From: Cladocopium goreaui
Lineage: Eukaryota; Sar; Dinophyceae; Suessiales; Symbiodiniaceae
Length of the DNA: 64,000 bases
Reading direction: 5' to 3'
Assembly (NCBI GenBank): GCA_947184155.2
Contig: CAMXCT020002716.1
Coordinates: 1 to 64,000, forward strand
The stretch's first letter is position 1; each line of letters opens with the position of its first letter. The translations under genes and the position numbers were made by a program. Of this stretch, positions 8,674 to 16,494 are shown piece after piece. The notes under the pieces were generated by a model. The model was not told the origin of the DNA and did no database searches. It saw only the letters and a list, made by a program, of their open reading frames with translations.

Positions 8674-11600
8674 TCAACGGCACTGCGGCCCAGCTAATGC
8701 AAATGCTTCCTTAAGTACTCGACATTGGTTTCGAAGAAGCTGTCGCACATCGTCAGCATAAAGCGTATAAGTGTCCTTGCTGGATTGGGTCCACTCACCG
8801 TCAGTTCGAAGAGAAAATTGTTCACCAACGAGCTGCCTGAGGATGGGGTCACATTCTGCAACAATGATGATGCGTGGGGCACATCCGATAGCTTTAGTGA
8901 TGGCCGGAATAGCTGAGCCTACGCCGTCAAAAAGGCTAATGATAGCGTATGGGTGAACTTTGGAATACTTAGCCCTTTTGGGAGGGGATGCATCTTTTTC
9001 CTTAGCAAGGGAGCTAGGGGAAGCACCACTTTCGCCACTGACTGGAGGGCGTAGACTATCAGTATAGCTACAGGATGGGTTTGTTTTGTTGCAATTATCA
9101 TTGGGGCGTGACCGGACAACCTCCGCTGGTGCATGCTCATGCGGTGGACACTGGGCACTTGCGTTAGTACTGGCCGGTGTCAAAGCCTCATTTTCATGAA
9201 GGTGAGGGACAGCGACAAGCTCTTTACTACCTAGGTCTGCATGGGATGGTGTACCGTTATTGTTTTGAGGGGTGTCCGTCAGACCAACTGTGGGTACCCC
9301 ACAGTGGCTTTCTGGCGTGCCACCTGCGATGTCGTTGTTCTGGTCAGCGTGTGGAGGGTGTGTACCAGTATGAGGAAACGGCGGAACAAGTCCAACCATG
9401 GGTACCCCATGGTGGCTGCAATGACCATTGCCGGCCGGCTCATTTTGCAGAGGGGGGGACGTGTGTTCGTTTCCGGGCGGGTAACCAACCACGGGTACCC
9501 CGTGTTGATCACCCGCCCCACTGTGTGCAGGGTGAGTGTGTTTCGGGGTATCGGTATGGTGAGGGTTCTCACCTGGCGGTGGGGGATCAATTGGCTTACT
9601 ATCCAATGCTTCAGTTGACTTGTTCGGAGTATTATTATTTCCCAACTTCTTTCTTGAAAGGCTGGAGACTTGATATCGTCTGGCACTAATGCCGAGGGTA
9701 TTCTTGGGTTTTGATTTTGGTTTTTTGGGGCGAGGAGACTGCTTGGCACACTGAAGTGTGGCAGGTGCAATGGCTTTATACTGTGGAGGTTGGAAAGAAT
9801 AAGGCTGATGATCATGTCGTCGAAAGACAAAACCCCAGACAAAGGAGGTTGCTTTTAGTTGTTCGACCGGGATCCATGCATGGCCTCGGAGGTTGTCATA
9901 GACGAGAACCTGTCCTTCGTTCAGCCGTTCAATGATAAGGAAATGGTGTGAGGACTTTCCTTGGACAATAATGATACCAGTGACGATGAAAGATTGAGAA
10001 ACAGGATTTGCACTCAGGGTGGGAACATTGAAGAGCTGTCCAAGGAGGTCTAAAGCCTTGGTAGCAGTTGGCAGTTGCTCAATGGGGCTCGTAATTTTGA
10101 GGGTAAAAATCAAACAACCTTCAATTTCTTCATTGTTCTGTTGGTCCTGGTTATAACAGTCACTGACGTGAGAAAAACCAACATCCTCTCTGTCCAGTGC
10201 AAGGCGCGGAGCCCGATCTGCAATCATTTGTGGAAGATCAATGGTATCATTCTCCAGGTTAATACTCAACATTGTATCAAACAGAGCGGCTGAAACCTGG
10301 CCCGATGCGTTGCATGAAAGGCAGTTCACCTGAAATTGCGCAAAGAAGAGTTCGCTATGGTCTGGAAATAAGTCATCACAAGCTGCAATGATAGCGGTGT
10401 CAAGGTCAGAGACCTGTCCAGGCGGAAAGGCGTTCACGTTCAGGTAGCTAGCAAAAGCAGCGCAGACTTCTCCTATGCTTACTCGTCTTCCTTGCACAGT
10501 AGCTGTCTGGTCAGCCCATGTCCATCCATTGCCGATAGCACATAAGACTAATTCTCTGATGTGGCCATGAAACATGTTATCATTCCAAGGTGCATGGGTG
10601 AGGACACGAAGTGCAGTAACCGCATAGCACATGTAGCTTGGGAATTTAATGAGATAACACGTTGCAAGCTTGGCAAAGTAGTCGCAATCAGCATGGGAAA
10701 ATGAGCTGGGCCATCCAGTGATGATTTCTCTATTGGAAATAAGGAGGCTACTGCTTTGTTCGCTGCCACAGAGGATGTTGTCGATAGGGCTATGTGAGGC
10801 CTTGACAAAGATCACTTCATCGCCAGGAGCATGTTCATTAGCATTGTCATCTAGCTGCTGATAGGCGGCATTTTGTGTTAAAAAGTCAAGGACAGTTTCA
10901 GGTGGCTGATTAGGAACATTCCTATGCTCATCTTGGCTGCGGCTCGTCTGTCTGCTGGTCTGACGACTCTTTTGTGTTGGTAAGCCAGCTTTTAAGGAAA
11001 GATTGTCAGAATGATCTCGTTGTTTAGCCGTTGGGTCATTGGCGAGGCATGTAGGAGGGTTGGATGGTCCTGTGGCCTGAGGCATGGAATGGGTGCGAGT
11101 GGGCCTGCGGATGGCATCATTTCGCTGGGTGGGGCAGTCCAGTGGTAAGGGTTGCACAGTGGCTTTAGGTACAAGATTTGCTTGGGCAGTAGGTTGGGAA
11201 GTGTCACTCAACCGTGGGTACCCCACGTTGGCGACATCTTTGTGGTCAGTGGGCATATTCGCATTGTGATGCAAATGTTTCGCCTTGGGGGAACTGGGGT
11301 TGTTCGTAAGGCCATCATGGGCATTTTGTCCTGGTTCGTGAAGGTGATTCTGACCAAGGTTGGCCGTGGCAAGGTTGTTGTCAGAGGCAAGGGGGTTATG
11401 ACCATGGAGGGTATCATTGTCTTGTTGGGAGTCTTTGTCAGGACTATGAGTGTTGTCGTCAATCGGATCAAGAGCTGTTGCTACACATTCCATGGGTACA
11501 TCCTCACAGTGTTTGCCAGTATCTGAATGAGGGTGCGTTTCCGGAGGTTCTGGGTGTTTGCCGTCATTTGTTGGCACAGGCTGCATTTCAACATCACCCT

Positions 11601-13782
11601 CAGGGGGTGTTTTGGGGGATCCTCTACACTGCCTGGGTTTGTGAGGTGGGCGATAAGTAGGTCTGCTACCTGATGGTATTGGACTCGATTGCCCATGGGA
11701 GGGCACACTCTTAGCGCTGTTCATTCCATGACCGTTTGGAAAATTAGCAGTCGGTGTGGTATTAGTATACTGCTCTTTCAATCCAGCATGGATAGTGCCA
11801 ACATTAGGGGTTCTTTGTGATGGCACGATACAGGCATATGCCTCTCGGAGGTGACAACATTGCGTTTGGTCGACGACTTGCGATATTGAAATTCCAGGTG
11901 GGAGTGTGACAAAAATTGAGGAGGGTTCAAAAGTACGGACGATCAATTCATCGTAGTATCGTACCTTCCATTCATCACGCTCGAGGTGGATTGATTTCAA
12001 ATGAAAACACTGTTCTGGACCAAGTACGATATGATAAAAAAGCCACTTCTGGTGGTCCCTATGCTTGATAAATTCATGATGAAGTAAATCAATCTTAACA
12101 GTGTCAGGGTTCGTCACAAAGGATTCCTGGATGAAGGAGTTGTCACAAAAATTAACTTTTTGTAAGCATTCCATCAAGGGCATATGCAACTCTTTAGGCG
12201 AGAAAAACCACGCAGGCGGTTGAGACGCAATGGCAATGATGTTGGTGAAGTCCTGCATAGAATCAATGACAGTGGTACGCAAATCATAGTATCTTTTGGC
12301 TGACTGTTTCTTGTTCGGTTCGAAGGAAAGATGACTGATTCTGCCTTCTTTAGGGATCATTTGTTGAGCAATGACTTTATTCCAGTGATCCCGTCTAGTT
12401 TCGACTTCAGTAAGGGAGACATCAGCACGAAAATCTTCCGCAGAGGGGCACTGGTGCTGAATTACAACTTGGCAAGGGTCACAATCCAGTGAAAAAGGTA
12501 GAGAGTCTTCATGTTTAATCTCGATGTCAAAACACAGACACTTTTGCTGCGACCGGTCAACCTGGCACCAACGAATGGAAAAATTAACAGCCCCCATTTT
12601 TTGTTTTAGTAATTGTACCAGAGATGATTGATCTAATTGGTCAAGTTGATCCTCCATACATATTGATGGGGGAATTTCAGCCCATAGAATTTGTGCAGGT
12701 GCATACTGAAAGGAACCAATCTTGCCAAATTTGACTTGAAAATGATTATAATCATGGGCGGTCTGTGTGCAATGTGGTTCTGATCGCAGCATGTGGACAG
12801 TGAAAGCACCCTGTTTAGGCCCAATAGGTAAATGAACGTCAAATGGAAGAAGGGCTAAGTGAAGGTTAATGACCAGTGACGGCGGCCCAAAGATGGCAAG
12901 TCTTCTGTAATTCATGAAATGGTACCTCACTTTAAGGTTGGCTAGTTGGACAAGAATTTCATTAAGCACGGTGTTCGGAAAAGCCTTCAAATCCAGTACT
13001 GACATAGTGATTCCATGTGGAAAATGCTTTTGGAATTCTGTGTCATTCCATGGAAAGAAATGCTTTACCTGACACTCTGCAAGTCCATGCGACCAAGCGG
13101 CATCAACAGTTGGCTGAAGGATCTTCTCAACAAGCTCGATGTCTGCCAGGCAATCATTGGCAATTTGGACAGTGAGTGAGGTGACATCAATCTTATCTGA
13201 TATGCGATGGCATCCATTGGGTCTTCTGAAGTCAATATAGTTAACAGCAGACAGACTCTGAAGTTCACTAATAGTCTGGTGTCGTTCAACAACAGTTCTG
13301 GGAAAGACATACTCCAGCGTTCTGCAGGGTCGAGACCAAGAAACCTGACAGTGTTCAGCATACGGTTCAACCTGGCATGCAATGAGATATTTCTCTTGGT
13401 TATTTGCGGGACAAAAAGTAACGCCAAGATTTTGCATGAAACCGACATGTTGAACTTTATCATTGAGAAGGTTGTATAACCATGCAGAAGCTTCAAATTC
13501 ACTGGTACTGCTTGAACAGGTGAAAACAAAGTGAACAGAGATATCTTTGTTAAGGCATATGTCAATGAATTTTTGAAGGACATAAGCTTTGGGGAGTAAG
13601 AGGCAGAGGCCAACTCCTGTATCACTATGATCAAAGGCTTCTTCATAAGTGATCACAGTGCCTGAATATCTGTTCGGATCAATATCACTGGGACAGTTCG
13701 CAACAAAAAGATGTTCTTTCCCAAGACTCGACACCAGCTCAATGGCATGCTGTTCAACAGTTTCATGAGGGTTGCTGTTCAT
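8674..13782 (-). CDS. LINE A ORF1, N-terminal part: unknown region, USP-like domain, start of DNA methyltransferase
   Basis: The open frame extends up to 14007 but has no ATG before 13782, and the extra 75 residues are the translated 5'UTR hairpins, so I start at 13782 (about 1,700 residues). Residues 1 to roughly 650 are globular, unknown and distantly similar to copy B. A Pro/Ser/Thr/His-rich disordered linker follows. Around residue 1052 (codon 10627-10629) is a Cys box, MCYAVTAL. A CLSC zinc pair follows, and at residue 1279 (9943-9948) there is a His box, SSHHFLII, then VLVYDN. This order fits a ubiquitin-specific-protease-type papain fold. A second disordered linker contains GVP repeats encoded by hairpins. 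Methyltransferase motif I (SLFDGVGS, about 8914-8940) and motif II (AECD) close the part before the TGA at 8674. Confidence 0.8.
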   Translation of the reverse strand: MNSNPHETVEQHAIELVSSLGKEHLFVANCPSDIDPNRYSGTVITYEEAFDHSDTGVGLCLLLPKAYVLQKFIDICLNKDISVHFVFTCSSSTSEFEASAWLYNLLNDKVQHVGFMQNLGVTFCPANNQEKYLIACQVEPYAEHCQVSWSRPCRTLEYVFPRTVVERHQTISELQSLSAVNYIDFRRPNGCHRISDKIDVTSLTVQIANDCLADIELVEKILQPTVDAAWSHGLAECQVKHFFPWNDTEFQKHFPHGITMSVLDLKAFPNTVLNEILVQLANLKVRYHFMNYRRLAIFGPPSLVINLHLALLPFDVHLPIGPKQGAFTVHMLRSEPHCTQTAHDYNHFQVKFGKIGSFQYAPAQILWAEIPPSICMEDQLDQLDQSSLVQLLKQKMGAVNFSIRWCQVDRSQQKCLCFDIEIKHEDSLPFSLDCDPCQVVIQHQCPSAEDFRADVSLTEVETRRDHWNKVIAQQMIPKEGRISHLSFEPNKKQSAKRYYDLRTTVIDSMQDFTNIIAIASQPPAWFFSPKELHMPLMECLQKVNFCDNSFIQESFVTNPDTVKIDLLHHEFIKHRDHQKWLFYHIVLGPEQCFHLKSIHLERDEWKVRYYDELIVRTFEPSSIFVTLPPGISISQVVDQTQCCHLREAYACIVPSQRTPNVGTIHAGLKEQYTNTTPTANFPNGHGMNSAKSVPSHGQSSPIPSGSRPTYRPPHKPRQCRGSPKTPPEGDVEMQPVPTNDGKHPEPPETHPHSDTGKHCEDVPMECVATALDPIDDNTHSPDKDSQQDNDTLHGHNPLASDNNLATANLGQNHLHEPGQNAHDGLTNNPSSPKAKHLHHNANMPTDHKDVANVGYPRLSDTSQPTAQANLVPKATVQPLPLDCPTQRNDAIRRPTRTHSMPQATGPSNPPTCLANDPTAKQRDHSDNLSLKAGLPTQKSRQTSRQTSRSQDEHRNVPNQPPETVLDFLTQNAAYQQLDDNANEHAPGDEVIFVKASHSPIDNILCGSEQSSSLLISNREIITGWPSSFSHADCDYFAKLATCYLIKFPSYMCYAVTALRVLTHAPWNDNMFHGHIRELVLCAIGNGWTWADQTATVQGRRVSIGEVCAAFASYLNVNAFPPGQVSDLDTAIIAACDDLFPDHSELFFAQFQVNCLSCNASGQVSAALFDTMLSINLENDTIDLPQMIADRAPRLALDREDVGFSHVSDCYNQDQQNNEEIEGCLIFTLKITSPIEQLPTATKALDLLGQLFNVPTLSANPVSQSFIVTGIIIVQGKSSHHFLIIERLNEGQVLVYDNLRGHAWIPVEQLKATSFVWGFVFRRHDHQPYSFQPPQYKAIAPATLQCAKQSPRPKKPKSKPKNTLGISARRYQVSSLSRKKLGNNNTPNKSTEALDSKPIDPPPPGENPHHTDTPKHTHPAHSGAGDQHGVPVVGYPPGNEHTSPPLQNEPAGNGHCSHHGVPMVGLVPPFPHTGTHPPHADQNNDIAGGTPESHCGVPTVGLTDTPQNNNGTPSHADLGSKELVAVPHLHENEALTPASTNASAQCPPHEHAPAEVVRSRPNDNCNKTNPSCSYTDSLRPPVSGESGASPSSLAKEKDASPPKRAKYSKVHPYAIISLFDGVGSAIPAITKAIGCAPRIIIVAECDPILRQLVGEQFSLRTDGEWTQSSKDTYTLYADDVRQLLRNQCRVLKEAFALAGPQCR
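9287..9504 (-). repeat. Three GGTACCC-core inverted repeats inside LINE A ORF1
   Basis: Perfect or near-perfect inverted repeats lie at 9287-9305, 9395-9413 and 9490-9504. All share the seven-base core GGTACCC (plus strand). Their arms differ but still pair: CTGTG/CACAG, CCATG/CATGG and CACG/CGTG. A fourth copy is at 11213-11227. In protein they encode GVP within the disordered linker (contexts GVPTVGL, GVPMVGL, GVPVVGY). The same core with other pairing arms occurs in the 5'UTR of this element, so the RNA structure, rather than the peptide, seems to be what is kept. Confidence 0.8.
11213..11227 (-). repeat. GGTACCC-core inverted repeat in the first ORF1 linker
   Basis: The plus-strand sequence is CGTGGGTACCCCACG, with CGTG pairing with CACG around the shared GGTACCC core. 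It lies about 1.7 kb from the other in-frame copies and, on the minus strand, encodes part of NVGYPRL, a different reading phase from the GVP copies. That it is read in another frame supports selection on the nucleic acid. A possible decayed copy lies near 11491. Confidence 0.7.
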
Positions 13783-13796
13783 GTTGTCGACTATAA

Positions 13797-13967
13797 CCCA
13801 GAGTACCCCTGGGTACAGTGACAACACAGAGGCAGGCCAGAAGGGCAAACTGGGCAGAGCAAGACGATAACAAGAACAAATCAAAAAGACTACACTGAGT
13901 ACCCCAGTGAGCCTTGCCAATATAACCAACAAGATCACAAGTAAAAGAACTACACTGGGTACCCCAG
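13797..13967 (-). repeat. Three GGTACCC-type hairpins in the 5'UTR of LINE A
   Basis: Copies lie at 13797-13813 (arms CCCAG/CTGGG), 13893-13909 (CACTG/CAGTG) and 13955-13967 (CTG/CAG). Two have the core AGTACCC and one GGTACCC. They are just upstream of the ATG at 13782, the same position that the seven CAAAGACGT hairpins occupy in LINE B. Arms vary by compensating changes, which indicates a kept stem. The role is unknown; it could be binding of the ORF1 protein or RT, or translation control. Confidence 0.8.
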
Positions 13968-14140
13968 GAGTCCTTAAACAAATGGGGTTCAAAACAGGTG
14001 TGTTCAACGGATGAAAGCAAGTAAGTCAAAAACGAGAAGGTAGATCTTAAACAAACAAAACTAAGATAAACCCCCCAGCCCCTTTATACTGGTGCCCCCG
14101 AAATTAACTCACGCAAATCACCCAAGATGGATGTTTGCCC

Positions 14141-14161
14141 CTTGAGTTAAAAGCAGGTTAC
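14141..14161 (-). repeat. Possible third, most decayed spliced-leader relic of LINE A
   Basis: On the minus strand this reads GTAACCTGCTTTTAACTCAA and then G. With a two-base insertion it matches the DinoSL at GTA, CC, TTTT and CTCAAG. It is the innermost of three candidates in a row and the least like the leader, as expected for the oldest. Seen alone it would not be convincing. Confidence 0.4.
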
Positions 14162-14175
14162 CCAGTCCCACGGGG

Positions 14176-14190
14176 TTTGAGCCGATACGG
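14176..14190 (-). repeat. Second spliced-leader relic of LINE A, internally deleted
   Basis: On the minus strand this reads CCGTATCGGCTCAAA. It keeps the first five bases and the GGCTCAA end of the DinoSL and lacks the middle. It follows the outer relic after one base. Tandem leader remnants are the recognised signature of repeated trans-splicing and reinsertion of dinoflagellate mRNAs. Confidence 0.7.
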
Positions 14191-14191
14191 C

Positions 14192-14211
14192 CTTGAGCCA
14201 AATGGCTACGG
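14192..14211 (-). repeat. Dinoflagellate spliced-leader relic at the 5' end of LINE A
   Basis: On the minus strand this reads CCGTAGCCATTTGGCTCAAG. It is identical to the DinoSL except for one T missing from the run of four. It marks the exact 5' boundary of the element. Immediately upstream the minus strand carries an open frame of another gene, which ends at this junction. It identifies the organism group and shows that the retrotransposed RNA carried a leader. Confidence 0.92.
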
Positions 14212-15208
14212 AACTGCTAACTGCTCTTGTGCAAAAAATTCAATGGCTGGCCCTGAGAGAAAGGTTACTTCGATGAATCTGGGGTTGCACTGTCTGTATA
14301 TGCAGGAGGCAGGCAGCTCATCCTTGCTTTTGGATGTGCGTGGCGTGATGGCTAGGACAAACCCAAATAGGATTTGAAGGTTTTTTGCGTTATCGGCTGC
14401 AGTTTCTGTCGTGCCTACCATGGCAACTAGCTTACCCGTGCCAATTTTTTTTCCGTCCAACGCCGTATGGCTTCCGCCAGGTCGTTCAACATGTTTCCAA
14501 GCATGTTGCATATTAGATTAATTAATTAATTCACGCAGGGGCCGAAGCTGTAGTGGCCGCGAAACTGGTAGAGGACCGATACATAGTCCTATTCCCTTGT
14601 CACGTCATCAGAGAACAAGAACCGAAACACAAGAACCAGAGCAAAAACAACACAAAACAAGAACACAAACACAAACAACCCACACAAAACACAGAAAACC
14701 ACACAACCCCAAAGCAATGACTCTAACCTACCCGTGCCAATAGGGCTAACTTTGTGATGGTACGCATCGCTGGCTAGGAGGCTGAAAACTTCAGTTTTGC
14801 CAAGGCTTGGATGTCGGAACGCAAATGCATCTTGTCCGCCTTTGACTTTCCAGTGTCCAAATTCGCTGCCTTTGAAGAGGAATTCGAAGGTAATGGGTTG
14901 CCATGGTTGACGGATAGGTCCTGCACTTTGCATTGTTAACCCTGTTTCATTATAGCCTTCGTTGGGGCTGAGCATGGGCAAATAGTAGTCTAACATGTAG
15001 ACAGCCATGGGCAACTGCAAGGTGCCAAGGAAATGTTGAACCATGGTGGTATAGTTGACAATTTGGTCCTTGACAAGATGGTGACAGTTGCCAACGAGGC
15101 TAAGTATTGAGTTACCTGTTGCTCCGTTTTAACCTCTGAGTTATGAACAGCAATGTGGGTGACAAGTGCCTGTGTCGTGGTCTCAGGGAGCTCGCACATT
15201 TCAGCCAA
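14212..15208 (-). pseudogene. Remnant of an unrecognised gene interrupted by LINE A
   Basis: Three open stretches in line suggest coding: about 15208-15060 (MAEMCELPETTTQALV...), 15110-14742 (containing LPMAVYMLDYYLPML and WQPITFEFLFKGSEFGHW) and 14432-14212 (KLVAMVGTTETAADN...). The first two are in different frames. The last two join in frame if the 296-nt segment between the 13-bp direct repeats is removed. The last stretch ends exactly at the leader relic of LINE A, so the LINE probably landed in this gene in sense orientation. I do not recognise the protein. It has no clear motif or membrane segment. Confidence 0.4.
14433..14741 (-). repeat. 296-nt insertion or intron bounded by 13-bp direct repeats
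   Basis: The 13-mer TACCCGTGCCAAT occurs at 14433-14445 and again at 14729-14741, a period of 296 nt. On the minus strand both copies encode IGTG in the two flanking reading frames. Removing one period joins those frames (296 is 2 modulo 3, matching the frame difference). The insert is G/T-rich on the minus strand. No rotation of the repeat gives an intron that ends in AG, so it is not an ordinary spliceosomal intron at these exact ends. It may be an introner-like or other transposon insertion with a 13-bp target duplication. Confidence 0.55.
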
Positions 15209-16139
15209 TTCGCGCAGGAGTTTTTTGGCAGTCTTGGAGCTCGAAGCTACACCATGAGATCAGGCGGAGGAGCTTGTGAGTACACTTCGAAGGGGAGCAC
15301 TCCTGGGGTGCCTTCTAACTGCGCCATATCTGGTCGTCCCTCTGGGAGGGCAACTCGTGTCTAGTGCGAGTAGTTGTGTTGTGCAGTGCCTAGGTATGCT
15401 CTCCATCCTGTGATATGCGTGATTGCAAAGCCCCGTTGCCTGAGCAGTTTAATGTCATGGTTCGACGGGTTCCATATGCAAAGCTTGTCATCTGCATGGT
15501 GAATGAGGTGGATATGTCAGAGCTGAGACGACTGATGATCTGTGCCTGCAATTGGTCTCTGGGCATTTCTAAGACACGGCACCAGCGTTGCCCAGGCACC
15601 AATTTCAGGTCCAAAACTCACCGTGGCGAACTTATCAGATGCTGCACCTCATGGGCTTCCTCATTTTTCACCAGTTCGGAATTCATTGTTGCACCATGTT
15701 TCACATGAGGACTCACCATATGTACGGTTTCACAGGGTTGGTTACCAACCCACAAGTTTGCAGATGCCTCCATTTTGGCGTTCGAGCCACAACAAGCATC
15801 GGTGCCGGCCTTATGTCCGGAAGCATTGCCCTGCCTACCATTAACTCAGGGTAAGGTTGGGTCACACAGATCAAAACCAGCAGGGAGCTTAACTGCCATG
15901 CAACTGACCAGATCCAAATTTGCTAGCGACAATGTTTTCCTTGTGGAGCAGTTTACAACTTTATTGGAATATTTGGACAATTTTCGGATGTACACCAAAC
16001 ACTGTCATCATCTCCATATGCAGATGAGCATCGAAAGAGACTGCTAAACAATTATGCAGCCACCACAGCCTGCCGATACATGCAAGCGGTTCTGAAATTT
16101 GTCCGGGTGAGTTCTCAGCTTGGATTCGATATCCATCAT
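15209..16139. other. Gene-poor DNA between the two head-to-head LINEs
   Basis: I see no reading frame here with recognisable content. Short overlapping open frames on both strands near 15390-15850 do not look like known proteins. The last bases (16123-16139) carry GATTCGATATCCATC, a short sequence also found at 48843 and in modified form at 59866 and 60729, and the leader relic of LINE B starts at the next base. Confidence 0.5.
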
Positions 16140-16160
16140 CCGTAACCCCTTTGGCTCAAG
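16140..16160 (+). repeat. Spliced-leader relic at the 5' end of LINE B
   Basis: The sequence starts CCGTAACCCC and ends TTTGGCTCAAG. It matches the DinoSL at 18 of 21 positions with no gaps. A second, shortened leader-like piece (TTTTCGGATTCAAG, 16161-16174) follows directly, so two rounds of leader addition are likely. This fixes the 5' end of LINE B at 16140. Confidence 0.85.
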
Positions 16161-16494
16161 TTTTCGGATTCAAGTTACCAGTAGCCGAGCACACCTGTTG
16201 CAGAGGAGAGTACTGGTAACTGCGTAGTTAGCCCAGGGGTAAGGGACTTGTTGTGTAGTTTGTTGCTGGGGCGACTTACTGTGCTCGATTCCTCCTGTGC
16301 TGCCGGAACCCCCCTTTTAAGGTTGGTTTGTGACTGTGTTTAAGTTTTTTGCTCTCTTCTGGTTTTTGTCTGGCCCTTAGAAAGAACACCAGTTTGAGAG
16401 TTTGCACAAACCTTAGTCTCAGTTTTTTGCTTAATTGTCTGTGATTGGCACTGAGCTTCAGATCTTAAGATTTGATCTCTTTGTTGCTGGGTGT

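Larger units (their letters stand above)
356..14211 (-). mobile_element. DNMT-encoding LINE (copy A), minus strand
   Basis: This is a nearly complete non-LTR retrotransposon. From 5' to 3' it has spliced-leader relics (14211 down to about 14141), a 5'UTR with three GGTACCC-core hairpins, ORF1 (13782-6553, with one in-frame TGA) and ORF2 (6538-356, with two frameshifts). ORF1 ends in a C5 cytosine methyltransferase. ORF2 has endonuclease, reverse transcriptase and RNase H. LINEs carrying a DNA methyltransferase are known from Symbiodinium, and I infer this is that class. The 5' end coincides with the first base of a spliced-leader copy, so the retrotransposed RNA appears to have been a mature trans-spliced mRNA. 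The 3' boundary is not defined. Because of its breaks this copy is probably inactive, unless they are assembly errors. Confidence 0.85.

Noticed and set aside
8674-8676. Reassigned TGA codon (alternative genetic code)
   Set aside because: TGA also ends other frames where homology stops (for example 23905-23907), and dinoflagellate nuclear genes use the standard code, so a point mutation is simpler.
13783-14007. A hydrophobic N-terminal signal or membrane segment on LINE A ORF1
   Set aside because: The 75 extra residues have no ATG at their start and translate the 5'UTR hairpins; the first ATG is at 13782.
14600-14720. Telomere-like or satellite A/C-rich tract
   Set aside because: There is no regular repeat unit; it is a compositional bias inside the 296-nt insertion.
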